Source: Pomphorhynchus laevis
Taxonomy: Eukaryota; Acanthocephala; Palaeacanthocephala; Echinorhynchida; Pomphorhynchidae
Direction of reading: 5' to 3'
Length of the DNA stretch: 64,000 bases
Assembly: GCA_012934845.2 (NCBI GenBank)
Contig: WNNJ02002862.1
Span: forward strand, 1-64,000
Shown: piece after piece, positions 35,500-47,150 of the stretch
Numbering within the stretch: the first letter of the stretch is position 1
How the letters are laid out: every line of letters begins with the position of its first letter
The notes under the pieces: generated by a model
Database searches by the model: none
Told to the model about the DNA's origin: nothing
Seen by the model: only the letters and a program-made list of their open reading frames with translations
Translations under genes and position numbers: made by a program

Positions 35500-37187
35500 A
35501 AAATGTGCGAGTGGATGTACGAAGGAAGTGAATTCCAAGCAAGAGGAGTATCAACAGGAAAGGAACGGAGGTGGTAATTTATCTAATAATTTGGAGTGTA
35601 GAGAAGGAACAGATGATCTTAAATATAAAGAAGCAAGAGAGATTCATCGAGATATCGAAGATGTATGTATGGAGAATTGAAAATATGTTAAGATATGCGC
35701 CCAAAACGGCGGAGACGTAGGAGAACGCGAACTGATAAGTTTACAATACGTTGGAGAGGTTGGAGAGTAGTTTTGAGAGAGTTGGAGTACAGGCTAAGAC
35801 AATAGTCGATTCGGGAAAATAAAAGTGCGGATAAAAGGGAATGACATGAAGGAAAATCGATTAACCTAAGAATATCACGAATATAGCGTAGTAGCAGAAA
35901 CGAGGAGCGGACATTAGCAAAAAATACCATGAGAGAAATATGGTTGTCAAAGTAAAAACCGAGGAATACGATATCATTAACGACTCGAAGAATGGTTGAG
36001 TAGATGCATACAATAAGTTGAGTAATGTTGAGGTGAAAGGGAATTATCCATATTATCTATGACTACAGGATTGATAGGCAAATAGAATAAAGGTGCTTGA
36101 AAACGGATAAGATGCGAGCGGATGAAGTGGATGCAAGATTATGGATTTGAGAGGAGGTAGATAAGAGTAGAGGAGAATGTCATCAGCATATTGCATATAA
36201 TGGAAATTGTGTGTTCTGATTATTGAAAAGATATCATTAAGAAGAAGGGAGAAAAGAACGGTACCTAATACTAAGCCTTTAGGAACCCGTGTGCAAAAAT
36301 AGACGTTTGAGAGACAACAAGCTGAATGAATACTGAAAGAACGGTCAGATAGATATGTGGAAAACCAAGCAACAGTGAAGTTGGAGAATCCATAGTCATA
36401 ACGGAACCGATAAGAAGAATATAATGATTGGCGATGTCGAATGCAGATGAGAGGTCGATGGAGATTATGACGCTACAAAGTTTTTCCTTTCGTGATTGTA
36501 GAAGATCACTAAAGACTTTGTGACACACTAGCTCTGTGGACCAAAAGCATATTGAAACGGGGAATATAAATTTGAGGATATAAGATATGTATTAACCTGA
36601 TTTAGCACAAGACGTTCAAAGAGTTTTGATAAGGTTAGGATAAGAGATATATGACGATATGAGGACGGAAGTGGACGAGAGTGTTTTTCAGAAGTGGACG
36701 AACAACGGCAGATCTTCAGTTTGACGAAAAAGTGCCACTGCGGATAGAACAACTGAACAAGGTTGTCAAAAGCGGAGATACCGAATGGCAATTAAGCTTA
36801 TGTAAGTACATAGGAAGATGGTCGGCAGGAGAAGATTTGTTAAGCAACGAAAGGAGAACTTTTGAAACTTCGTCAGAAGAAACGGGAATGATATAGGATA
36901 GTTCAGGAAAAGAGAATTGAATTGAGAAGAACGTGAGAGGAGTGAGTTTAAAGTGCGCTAAGTAGACTCTGAGTTCGAAGAAGTGAGTTTATTCTGCCGG
37001 AAGAGTGTTCACTTACTTAGTAGAAGAGAGTAATAGGAACGACGAATATTAAGGTAGTCATCACGATAATCGGAAGATACATAAGTCGAACATCGTTTGA
37101 GGAAACGGATATAGATGCAAAAAACGTGACGCATGCGGCACTTAAAAATTACAAAGTCAGAATCAAACCATGGTGTGCTTTTAAAAC
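35500..37187 (-). mobile_element. L2/CR1-like LINE copy 3, 3' half
   Basis: Frames include HTPWFDSDF-like sequence near 37160 (linker), PSSYRHISLILTLSKLFERLVL (36791-36528), SIDLSSAFDIANHYIL (36528-36271) and LIDFPSCHSLLSALLFSRIDYCL (35930-35688). These align with copy 1 in order. Many stops and frame changes. Its 5' half is at 41841-43560, on the other side of the CCHC-type LINE. Confidence 0.8.
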
Positions 37188-37665
37188 GCTAACGAGTATA
37201 AAAAAATTAATGATTTATTAAAGTAAAAAACACAAAATTCATATATATTTTGGTTTTTTTCTGACTTTTTCGACCCCAGCCAAGTATGGAGCCCCAATCA
37301 AGTTTCCTTTCTTTTTGCAGGTTTCGATTGAGATTTCTTTGGCTGGATGTCGAGGATAAGAATTTTAAACAAAAATTCAAAATGATAAACTGCTAAAATT
37401 CAATTCTAAAAAATAAAAATTCAAAATCATCATCAAAAACAAAATTTGGATAAAATTGATATTACCAATAAAATAAAAAATATTTTGTAACAAAATATTT
37501 TTTGTCATTTAAACAATGACAAAAAAATGAAGATATAATACATTTAATTATACTTTTCTTAATTTCTCTGACAAAGCACTTGTAGGCAAGCGCAATATAA
37601 AATTAATATATACATCTAATTTTAGAAAAATAATCAAACAAATTTCAAACAAGATAAACAAAAAC

Positions 37666-40232
37666 TTATTCAAAACATTTGATTTTCAAATTGTAAAATA
37701 AAACATATTTTTTAATTAATTTATTTTTAATTTCAATTTCATTCATAAAAAATTTATTTATTAAAATTAATAATCGTTTTAAAAATAGATATCGTTGTTC
37801 TGGAGGGCGATTGTTTGAGTAGAAGTACAATCCGCTCAATACAAACGCATTGAGCACAATTACACATCTACCCAAACCGGCATTTAATCGTTTCGCTCTT
37901 TCAAACATACGTAGCCTTTTTCTAACTAATTTGAAACACCTGGCCATATCTGACCTAGGATGCAAACGTGGTTCGAAAACGGATCCCAGAATGCGCACCC
38001 GACGCTTTCGATTCCCTGGAAGAGAATCGAGGAGACGAGTGTGCTTTCCAGGACGCCGAAATCTGTAATGAACAAAATTGCTCTTCGCTGGGTTTAAAGA
38101 CAAGCCAAACTTCGCTAAGCGATGAGCAACAATGTCCATTACAGACTTCATTCGCCCTTCAAACCTTGCATCCGACAAGTATTTCTCTTAAATGCGATCG
38201 AGATGTCGTCCGCATAAATGATGGCGTGGGTGTTCCTATCCAAAAGACCCTCCAGAACTCCCCTCGTCACTATCATATAAATGATAGGTGACAGAGGTGA
38301 GTTCTGGGGAAGTCCTTTGTTGAGATGATAGTACTTACCCCCGTCATCATCCAAGTAGAAAGTTCTTGCTTTTAATATACCCAGGACACGATGCAACAAA
38401 TTACTCGGTATACCATCACTGGTTAACGTTGTAACTATTGCATCATGCCCCAAGTTGTCGAAGGCCGCCGACACATCCAGCGAATAGAGGACTGCAGGTC
38501 GTCTATCGCTGGTGAGAAAACTCTGCATGGACCTTACTGCCTTAACAGTTCCCCTTCCTCTACGAAATCCGTGAATGTGGTCTCCCAACATATCACGATC
38601 TTCGTAGAATCGGGAAAGGATCCTAGCAAGAGCTCTCTCATACACCATAACAATATTATTAGATATTGTTATGGGTCTTGTGTCTTTAGCATTCGACACC
38701 CATCTTCCCTTCGCAAGGAACACCACTTTTCCGACCGCAATATCACACCAAGATGCTAAAGGTACTCCTAGCATCTTGGCAGCAATATCCGTCCGAACCC
38801 TATCGACGACCAATTTGGTCGCAGCAGCGCATGCCGAAGACCCGTTAGACGAAGTCTTTGGCACGACTGGCCACGCACTCAAAATGTCCTCGATAGTGAT
38901 GTCCTCTTGCGAATTGTCGATTGTCGAAAACAAGAGTTCCATACGGATCTTCATCATTTTCCTCTCGGTCCATCCTTCAGCATTGGCTAGGTGTTTCATT
39001 TTCATTTCATGAAGTACATTCCCAAAACCCTTAGAGGATATCCACTTAGAAGCCGCTGCCCTCCAAGAACGGAAGGTGGTTCGCCTAATGGTTTGCCACC
39101 ATTCCTTTGAAAAATTCTTGTAAGACAGCAACTTTTTAGCGTCTACCCTCTGCTCCAACTCTTGAATATCATTCTTGAGCAGAGCCATTTGAGCGATTCT
39201 CTGAGACGAAGGATTCGTATCCGTTCGTAAACCCCAGAGAATACGTTTCAAATGAAGAGCTTTAGGAGTGTACTTGATGTTGGGCGGTCGTTTAGTAGTT
39301 AAAAATTTATTTGCATTACTAAAAATTTCATTATTTAAAATTAATAGAGAATTTGATTCTTTTAATTTATTTGTAAAATTTGTCAAAAACGTCTCATCTA
39401 AAATATTCAAACAATCGAAAAAATTAAAATTATTATTTATTATAAAATTATTATTGCAAATACTAAAATTTATTTCATTAAAAGTATTTTTTAAAATAGT
39501 ACAAAAAATATTTTTATTATTTAAATTTATCATTACTTCGCTTATTGATCTATTAAAAGCTTGTATACCGGCCCGTGTCGGTTGGAATCTTATCTTGAAA
39601 ACTAGTTCCTCCTTCCACGACCAATATACAAGCTTATGCCCATCATTAAAAGTATCTGGCAGCAAATTCTGCTGCCATTTAATTTTAAAATTTGTATTTT
39701 TGTTTTGCATAGCAAAATCTAACGTGGAGCAATAACCATTGCGACGACGGATAAATGTCCCTTCCGGGGGACATATGACCTCCCATGCTGGAGCGATCAT
39801 GCTGCCCACCCGAGACCCACCGTCGTCGTTGAAATCTCCAATTAAAAATTGACCACCCAAATTGAAGATCTTCAACAGCATTGATCGAATCTCTCTCCTC
39901 CCCTTTTTCGAACTCCAGGCCCCCGGCTTGATGTAACAATTTGCTACATAAACTGGGCGTCTAGAGATGAAAAACCGGAGGAGCTGGAATGAACCTACTT
40001 CGCTAGTGCCATGCGATAGTAAAGATGCGCAAAAACGCTTCTTTACCACCGACACTAGGAAGAGTTCCATCCTGAGACCTTCTGCTGACACAAATGTGTC
40101 GCAGTCGTCGATCTTGCTGCTAAAAATCCTCAATTGATCGGGTGATCTTGCTTCCTGCAAGAGAAGCACATCTGCCGGTATGAGACTGAAATACTGTATC
40201 AGGTTCTTAACAGAACCTATATTCCAACTCAT
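37666..40232 (-). CDS. CCHC-type LINE ORF2: endonuclease and reverse transcriptase
   Basis: Starts at the ATG overlapping the ORF1 stop. Residues 1-230 are the endonuclease: MSWNIGSVKNLIQYFSL, ADVLLLQEAR (catalytic Glu), NCYIKPGAW, FLIGDFNDDGGSR, STLDFAMQ. Then a linker with LKRILWGLRTD and an RT: KDTRPITISNNIVMVYERAL, HGFRRGRGTVKAVRSM, YSLDVSAAFDNLGHDAI (catalytic Asp), KGLPQNSPLSPIIYMI and IIYADDISIAF (YADD). A one-base frame change near 38185 puts the remaining 150 codons (AHRLAKFGLSLNPAKSNF onward, to 37666) in another frame. No C-terminal Cys knuckle is visible before the stop. Confidence 0.88.
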
Positions 40233-40234
40233 TA
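40230..40234 (-). promoter_or_regulatory. UAAUG stop-start junction between ORF1 and ORF2
   Basis: On the minus strand ORF1 ends GCC TAA and ORF2 begins ATG AGT TGG, sharing the A of TAATG. This is the arrangement used for termination-reinitiation in the silkworm LINE SART1. A hairpin that could hold ribosomes may exist downstream but I did not establish one. Confidence 0.7.
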
Positions 40235-41560
40235 GGCAGATGTCTTCAAGCGAAGAATACTCAATTCTTCGTTTTTTTTTCTTGCATTCGAAGCTTTGTG
40301 CCAGGAACTGCCCCTCCGACTCGACGCCACCTGAAGTGATTCAGGTAACGTCAGCATCTTTATAGCAGTCCCTGGCGCTTTAATCGAAAGACCCTCAGAA
40401 TCCGTCGATACTACTGAACAATTATTATTGTCCTCATTCTGAGAGCCTTGTATTTGTGACAAATCGTTGAAACGATTAAAAGTAGTCACCGAAATCGATG
40501 ACTTGTCTTTCTCCTGCTTCAACGATCTGTATTTGCGTAATGTTGTTGCGTTCATCTCCGATTTGAATTTCTTCAAATCGGATTCGTGGATTACAGCATC
40601 TTTTTTTAATTTTGCATTTTCCTGCCTTAAGGCAGCCATTTCTTTTTCAAGAGTAAGTACTCTCTCGATCAGCATCGCTGCTTGTCCAGCGTGTTGATCC
40701 AGAGAGTGACTTTTGGCTGCCCTAAGGTAGGACTGAGCTTCCTCACAAGCCTTCTTGTTCTCACTGTTTACCCAGGCCAAGTAAGACTTGAACTCTGGAC
40801 AAACGTGTGAGTACGCCTTGTGAGGCTGCCTACAGTTTGCACATGTCGGCCTATTTTTATTTCCACATGCTTGTGTTTCGTGTTCTTCTCCGCAGTGGAC
40901 GCAACGCGGTGACACTTCTCGACACATGTTCGAAAAATGTCCCCAGCGCTGACATCTATAACACTGCGGATACCGAAAGGCAGTATCGTCTTCGTCGAAT
41001 ATCTTTACAGATATTCGATGTCCGCAGATGCTGCCTCCATCTTCTTTTAATTTTTTCAAACTACATATAGTTCCCTTCAAAAGAAAGGAACTATATGATT
41101 GATTAAAAGATTTGCATGCTTTTAGAATTCTTACATCATATTGATGTAAGAATTCTTCAACATCTTCTTTCTCCGCAAATGACGGCACATCCCTAAGGAT
41201 GGCCGTCACTTGTGGAGAAATGTCGATAATTTCTATACCCTCTTCTCAAACTAAAGCCGCTTTGAATTTATCTTTCAAAGCTAAGCTTTTGAAAGAGATT
41301 CGGTAGAAATTATCTCTTTTGAAAAACCGTTCGAAGATTTCTCCTCGAACAGTTTTTCTTATTTCCCTCTCTATCTCTCTTATTTTTTTGTTTAGATTAT
41401 GGTTTTCTTTACATGTTACTTTAAGTGCAAAAGAGTCTTGCTTTATAGGCAAGAGCCTCTTTTGCACTGAAGATTCTTTTTCTATATTTTTTAAATTTTC
41501 CTCCAGCTGGGAAGAAGATTTTCTCTTCCCAACTGGCTTAAGGCAATTAGTTCCTTCCAA
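40232..41560 (-). CDS. CCHC-type LINE ORF1 (gag-like nucleic-acid-binding protein)
   Basis: 443 codons with one in-frame TGA at about codon 105 (41246-41248); reading resumes at once with EEGIEIIDISPQVTAIL, so the TGA looks like a point change. The N-terminal third is basic with a coiled-coil (NLNKKIREIEREIRKTV). The middle holds three zinc knuckles: CYRCQRWGHFSNMC, CVHCGEEHETQAC and CANCRQPHKAYSHVC. A second coiled coil follows (ERVLTLEKEMAALRQENAKL). Such ORF1 proteins package LINE RNA. The last codon is followed by TAA overlapping the ORF2 ATG. Confidence 0.85.
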
Positions 41561-41840
41561 CTGTAATTATGTACTTATGTTAGATGTATATATATGAATA
41601 AATAAATAAAAACAAAAAACAAAAAGCAAATACAACAAACAAAAATCAAAAAAAATAAATCAAAAATAAAAAATAAATAAACTAAACTATATCAACAGCA
41701 AAAACTCACCTCTCAGCTACCAATATAGCTCTTGATTCCGAAAACTTGAAGTTTGAATAGCGAAGAAGTTAGTTGCAAACAGAAACGCTTTTATTGTCCG
41801 ATTGATAATCAAAACGTTTGAACGAAACTGCTTACGAGTA

Positions 41841-43560
41841 TGTGATCGGCAAAGTAATATATAATCGAGAATTGTTGTGAGCTTAGAATCAAATAGAGAG
41901 AATAAAAAATCGACGGAAGGGGAAGGTGAGTTAGGCGACACAAGAGGAGTGCCAAGAATAGCAGATCGAAATAAAGTAAGATTGAGAAATTTCCACGGTC
42001 GATTGAAGGTAGGCGAGACTCGAGAGGGAGCAATCTGGTTAGTAAGATTAAGGGTAAGGATAAAGTGGTCAGATACCAGGATCTGAGATATTAAATAAAG
42101 CATGTGTAGATAAACTGCACGGAGTTGCAATAATATCAAGGGTACCGCCAAGTATATTAGTGGAAGAGGTCCGAAGTAAATGGAGATTATATTTGGAAAG
42201 AATGTTTACAAGTTTGATGGAATATGAATTAGAAGGGCGGTCCAATGTTGAAATCACCTAGTACAAACAATCGTAGTGCTGAGAGTGAACAATAAGAAAG
42301 ATCAGCTAGTTCATCGAGGAACTTGGAGGAATGATGGAAAGATCAGGACCATATATGATAGTGAGTTCAAGTGGATAAGGATGATACGATCTACATATAA
42401 GTAATTCGAAAGATTCGGGTGCTAGAGAACAATTAATTTTTATGAGAGACGATGGAGCGCGGGCAAAGTCTAGAATCCCACCATGATTTGACGTGGATGT
42501 TGATAACGCATTATCAGAATAACGAATAGTATAAACGAGAGATACTTTTGTTGATCGTAGACGACGGATAGCGAGATCATCACAACTGGTATGCCAAAAT
42601 TCAGCTATCCATCAAATGTCAAGCGATTGTTGGGCCAATGTATTGAGAAGAAGGTCAGTTTTATAATGGATAGAACGGTTGTTGAGCAGACTAATGCGAT
42701 ATAAACGATAATCGGAATTGTCTATAGAAGGGGGCGAGAAAGAAAAACTGGTCACCATTGAATTTTCGGACGATTGTGGAGAACGCGAAAATTTCCATTT
42801 ACATTTCTTATTGTTATGTAAGATTCTCCTTTAATTTTACGTGGATGTTTTTATTCACGAGCAAAGGAAAGCTAAATGATTTCAGACGGACACCGATCAT
42901 GAAAGATGCGACATGTAGATGATGATAGGAATTTTAATCGTCGGGATAAAATCGAAACGCAGAGACATCAGCATCGAGACGGTTTTGAGCAGAATAAGAG
43001 TCGGATACCGACATTTGATTGATAATGCACTAGCACGTGAGGGAAATCGTTTTGTTTGACGTTGGGAATTTGTAGGATTGATCGAAGTAGGCTTGAATAT
43101 TCTGGTTGCAGACGAAGGAAGTGTACGAATGGGATAGAAACATTGGACGAGTGTATTGGTTAAATAATACCGCTAACTTCTGTGTAAGTTTTGGAAATAC
43201 GGTTGGATGAAGGAACGTTAGATGTAATTGGTTGTAAATTCATAGGAATATTAATTTGACAGTCATGATCAATATTATCAGAAACTAGATTGATAGATGA
43301 AAGGAGATCACTAGAATTAGAGGAACGTTGGCGAGCACGCAACGAGTAGGTAAATTGAAGTAGTTTCGATGAATGGTAGACTGAACAGACAGATTGATAC
43401 GGCGACGGAGTAGACGGGCACGTAAGTAGATCAGATCGATTAGAAATAGCCACATCGTTATCGTTCAAGTAAGAACAAACGCCAAATTCATTTAAAGCAG
43501 AGATAACAGATGTAGTCGAATTAATCGATTAGAATTAATCGATTCGTTTGATTGTTGTTA
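41841..43560 (-). mobile_element. L2/CR1-like LINE copy 3, 5' half
   Basis: Contains a worn ORF1 (43468-43160: Ser-rich region LLTCPSTPSPYQSVCSV, then SRTLPSSATRIFKPT-like frames to 42850) and the endonuclease (about 42760-42050: RSIHYKTDLLL, LDIWWIAEFWH-like, NHGGILDFAR and TNILGGTLDIIATP). The reading then enters the inserted LINE at 41840. Together with 35500-37187 it is one old element. Confidence 0.78.
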
Positions 43561-44110
43561 TAACTCGAGCAATCACGGTATTCATTAACATGATGTGTGG
43601 AAAATGCGGCATCAGCTGATTCGACGTTTGGAATTTAAGTATCAAATTTGATGGCAGCTGGAGTACACTCTGTAGTTGAAGGATGACTAGCAGGAACATC
43701 ACGTCAAGTACTTTATCTTTATAGTTTTGTTCTCAAATTTGATAATAATTTCTATGGTAATTATTGTTGCTAAATACAGTTCTATTAAACATCACATCTC
43801 TCATTTAAATTTTTCTCTATTTTGTCTTTATGCAAATTTGATTTTTCTTTTTTTTCTAAGCTATTTTAAACAGGCATTATGTAAAACTTGCCTTCACTTC
43901 TATAGTTATTGTACGTAATTACCTTATTTCTATAGCTATTGTACTTTCCCGACGTCAAAGAATATTAAATTAGAATCGTTTTAAACAAACAACAATAAAG
44001 TATGCTATTCGGTTTATTTGCTCGATTTGAATTTAAAGTACAAATTTAGTATGCACTTGACGCTATTATTCCTTTCACACATGTGTGATAATAAATCTAA
44101 TGCATCTTTT
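43561..44110. other. Intergenic, nothing recognised
   Basis: AT-rich, no supported ORF. It separates the LINE from satellite 3. Confidence 0.5.
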
Positions 44111-44199
44111 TAATAACTATTTTGCTTTTTTTTAAGGAGAGATACTATTCCGCGTGAATTTCTTGTAAAACATGTAAGCCAGACGCGAACGAATGACAA

Positions 44200-44279
44200 A
44201 TGCCGTTTCGTCATCACAATGACTCATCAGTGCCTGATCCCTCCCACTGCGGATACAGAGGAGAACTGGCAGACGGCAC
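44200..44279 (-). ncRNA. Type III hammerhead ribozyme (satellite 3, unit 1)
   Basis: Minus strand, 5' to 3': helix III GUGCCGU (44273-44279), C17 of the GUC cleavage triplet, helix I UGCCAG ... CAGGCA closed by a long GC-rich hairpin, CUGAUGA, helix II GUCAU/AUGAC with loop UGUG, GAA, helix III partner ACGGCAU. All invariant core bases are present. Relative to the other copies helix III has ACGGCAU for ACGGUAC and helix I has C-G for U-G, both keeping pairing. Confidence 0.88.
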
Positions 44280-44516
44280 ATGAGTCATGTGTGAAGTACC
44301 AGAAAGATTTCTGGTAACTTCACATTAAGTGCTAAATCAGCACTACTGTTTCACCGAATAGGATCATTAGTAAAAGCACTGGCAAATGCCAGTGCAGGTC
44401 TCTTTTTTATCGGCTATCTTTTTTAATTTTCAAGAGAGAGTGTGAGACCATTCCACGTGAATTATGTACGCAATCATTTCTAGCCATACGCGGAAGAACG
44501 ACGATAACAGTAGCAA

Positions 44517-44597
44517 GTACCGTTTCGTCATCACAATGACTCATCAGTGCCAGATTCCTCCCACTGCTGGATACAGACGAGGACTGACAGACGGCAC
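44517..44597 (-). ncRNA. Type III hammerhead ribozyme (satellite 3, unit 2)
   Basis: Helix III GUGCCGU/ACGGUAC (7 bp), GUC cleavage triplet, helix I UGUCAG/CUGGCA extended by CCUC/GAGG pairing and a loop, CUGAUGA, 5-bp helix II with tetraloop, GAAA. This is a complete 81-nt motif with a canonical GUC and is the best candidate for activity in the window. Confidence 0.92.
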
Positions 44598-44839
44598 ACG
44601 AGTCATGTGTATGAAGTACCAGAAAGATTTCTGGTAACTTCACATTGAGCGCCAAATTAGCACTACTGCTTCACCAGATAGGATCATTAGCAAAAGCACT
44701 GGCAAATGCCAGCGCAGGTCTCTTTTTTATCGGCTAATATCTTTTTTAATTTTCAAGAGGGAGTGTGAGACCATTCCGCGTGAATTATGTACGCAATCAT
44801 TTCTAGCCAGACACGGAAGAACGACGATAACAGTAGCAA

Positions 44840-44911
44840 GTACCGTTTCGTCATCACAATAACCCATCAGTGCCAGATCCCTCCCACTGCTGGATACAGA
44901 GGAGGGCTGGC
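44840..44911 (-). ncRNA. Truncated hammerhead remnant (satellite 3, unit 3)
   Basis: The helix II and GAAA side is intact but CUGAUGA reads CUGAUGG and the unit ends before the cleavage strand. It should be inactive. Confidence 0.75.
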
Positions 44912-45150
44912 TTTATTTATTTTTCAATAATTTAGGGTTTTTCTGAAATTTAGAATGTTAAATTTGTTACACTCAAAATAACGAGAGTGTAACCTTTTTT
45001 GTAAATAACTTTTTCAATAAATTGGTTGCGAACATACAAAGGGTTCCCGCAATGAGAGTGTAATCTAAATCAATAAAAATAAAGATTTTATTAAAAACAC
45101 CAACATATCTGTAAAATATTTGTCAAAATTACAGTATATAAACAAAAATC

Positions 45151-45392
45151 GAAGTATTACAGTACCACATAAGGAGAGGATTCTAGCAGACGGAGGCCAT
45201 CGGTCTTATCGCATGACCTCCATACCTCCCTTCTGTTCAAAACATCCCCCTCCTATAAAGCTTTATTCTTACAGTCTGAAGGATTCTACCACTGTCCGTC
45301 TTCTTAAAGGATTTACGCTTCCGAACTCCACACCGCAGTCAAGGCTATCGCAGGTGAGACACTTTCGGAACTTACTAGAGAAGTTCAGTGGT
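45151..45392. repeat. Dispersed 240-bp repeat, copy 1
   Basis: Nearly identical (about 93%) and in the same orientation to 47224-47455. Shared landmarks: AAGTATTACAGTACCA at the start, TAAGGAGAGGATTCTAGCAG, CCTCCCTTCTGTTC and CGCAGGTGAGACACTTTCGG. No RT, ribozyme core or terminal repeats seen. Together the pair brackets 45393-47223. Confidence 0.85.
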
Positions 45393-45489
45393 ACTGAGTT
45401 TGTTTTGTAGTAAGGTTTATTTTCTTTTGAATTTCCAACATGTTACTGTATCATATATACAACCACAACCGAAAGCTGCGAGCTTCTGT

Positions 45490-46105
45490 GGAACCATTGT
45501 TTTTATTATGCTACACTAGTAATTCCCATGATCGTTGTTGTCCTCCATCAGCGCTATAGTCGCAAGGTAGATATTCCCATAAACGTTGAAATCATTGCTA
45601 CTGTTATCTGACATAACATCAATTACACCAACAATATTAAATGCATCCTCAGTCAACCGCAGAACTATAAACTAAGGTGTCCTCACAATCATCATCACTG
45701 TCCTTTCCAGTTCTGCTATCAGTAAGAACATCACCATGATCGCTTACAGTTTCGATTCTGTAACCAGAAAAGTATCAAGATCGTTCATCTGCATCGTCAA
45801 CATATCCCACGTTGATTCCTCCATGAGTATACACAGTGACATCATGGCCCTCAACAGATAGTTTATCACAACCGTAACCTATGAACCCCTGGAGGTTGAC
45901 TTCGACATGATCAATGTAAGAATGCAAAATACCCATCGCATTGAGAAAATTCAACAAATAACGTTTAAGAGAGCGTTCAAAGCGTTCAAAACCATCCTCC
46001 CGATAATCCACAGTAAACCCCCGACGACTGGCTAACGTTGGCAATTACTCCAAGAACAATTCATAAGCAAAATTCATTAGACCAGATGCCTCCATAGTTA
46101 GTTTT
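45490..46105 (-). pseudogene. Decayed coding region of unknown identity
   Basis: One minus-strand frame gives 89 codons at 46044-45775 with complex, non-AT-driven composition (RGFTVDYREDGFERFERSLK, LLNFLNAMGILHSYIDHVEV, VTVYTHGGINVGYVDDADE). Further peptide-like sequence, rich in Asp and Ser, continues to about 45510. Codon-like composition runs over some 600 bp. The region is broken by several stops and at least one frame change. I do not recognise the family. It lies between the two 240-bp repeats. Confidence 0.45.
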
Positions 46106-46969
46106 TTAAGTTACTTACAAATTCTTTTGAAGCTCCGACGTGTAAAATTTTTTAAATTCGTTCGTAACATCAATAAGTGTTTATCTTAGATACATAATTT
46201 GAATATCTGACGAATTTTAAATTACTGATATATACATAAACTATTATTTTTACCTATAATTCTGAATACCTGAATTAGTTTACGCCTTCCTGAAATCTAT
46301 ACAATTTCGGAACATCTAATCTCCAATTTCATTATATTTTTTCAAAGTTAAAATGATTACTCTGAGGTAGACTTCAAAGTATAAGTTTCATATTATACTT
46401 TGGAAAAACTTTAGCATGTGAAAAATGCAATATGATTCTAGTCGATGGAAATTATCGGTTATATATCAATAATTAGTGATCACAAAATTACAGTTCGTTG
46501 CCACAATTTATCTACGAATCAGATCAGCTAACTGAGTCTACGTATTTTATAATATATAAATTAAAAATGATAATAAATAAAATCATTATATATGATAATA
46601 AATAAAATCATTATATATGATTTTATATAATAAATATTAATCTATAAAGTACAAATTTTAAAATTAAAATTTAAAATAAAAATCAACTTTTATGAATTGA
46701 TTAATAAATAGCAGACGTCGTATCAGAATAAGGATTAGAGGTAATCAAGAGGAACTGCTATGCAATCATGTTTCGGCTCCTATTCTTCTATCCAACATGT
46801 TACTGGTGCCAAATACATGCTAATGATGTATTTCTTCTGATGAAATTTGATTATCTGATGTAATATATTATTATGAAGCAGAGTATTCTATTCTCCATAA
46901 AAATTGAAATATTCAAAATTAAAAGACTTGCTTTTAGTGTGGCAATATTCAGTCTTGCAAAATATAAAT

Positions 46970-47150
46970 TATTTCAAAAGTATATTTTCTTTATTATTCA
47001 TAATTTTTTGACATTTTATAAGGTGTTCTTCGATAATACCATCGATTTTGCATGTACATATCGATTCAATGGCATTTATGAAGTTGTTTTTATCTTCAAA
47101 AATCTTATTTTCTATCAATTTAACGTTTTCGAGATAATTGAACAGTTATG
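46970..47150 (-). other. Possible Lys/Glu-rich coding remnant
   Basis: The minus strand is open for about 57 codons (LFNYLENVKLIENKIFEDK, ESICTCKIDGIIEEH and IKCQKIMNNKENILLK). The 105-codon plus-strand frame across it is Phe/Ile-rich, as expected of an antisense shadow. No family recognised; chance cannot be excluded. Confidence 0.25.

Larger units (their letters stand above)
37199..41829 (-). mobile_element. Nearly whole CCHC-type LINE (two ORFs)
   Basis: 4.6 kb between target duplications. It comprises a 5' UTR (41829-41561), ORF1 (41560-40232) with three CCHC knuckles, ORF2 (40232 to 37666) with an APE-type endonuclease and RT, and an AT-rich 3' UTR (37665-37199) ending in ATTTTTTTA rather than a long poly(A). 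The two ORFs meet at TAATG. Only one in-frame stop in ORF1 and one frame change in ORF2 are visible, so it is young compared with its neighbours. The combination of a gag-like CCHC ORF1 with this EN/RT is typical of the I/Jockey/R1 superfamily; I cannot place the clade more finely by eye. Truncated relatives lie at 9.2-9.7, 10.06-10.18 and 12.65-13.74 kb. Confidence 0.88.
37188..41840. repeat. 11-bp target-site duplication of the CCHC-type LINE
   Basis: 37188-37198 (GCTAACGAGTA) and 41830-41840 (GCTTACGAGTA) differ at one base. Removing 37199-41840 restores continuous alignment of the interrupted L2-like copy with copy 1, across the KLLPSRLRRSQRLRHAPWF region. This fixes both ends of the inserted element. 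Confidence 0.85.
44115..44912. repeat. Satellite 3: 317-323-bp tandem repeat, about 2.5 units
   Basis: Three successive units share GTGTGAGACCATTCC, CGTTTCGTCATCACAAT, CTCATCAGTGCC and GGCAAATGCCAG. Core spacing is 44222, 44539, 44862. The last unit is cut at 44912. The same repeat reappears at 54410-54915, where two copies face each other. Each unit carries a type III hammerhead on the minus strand. Confidence 0.93.

Noticed and set aside
46835-46865. CTGATGAAATTTG near 46839 as a hammerhead core
   Set aside because: No matching helix II or cleavage strand; isolated occurrence.
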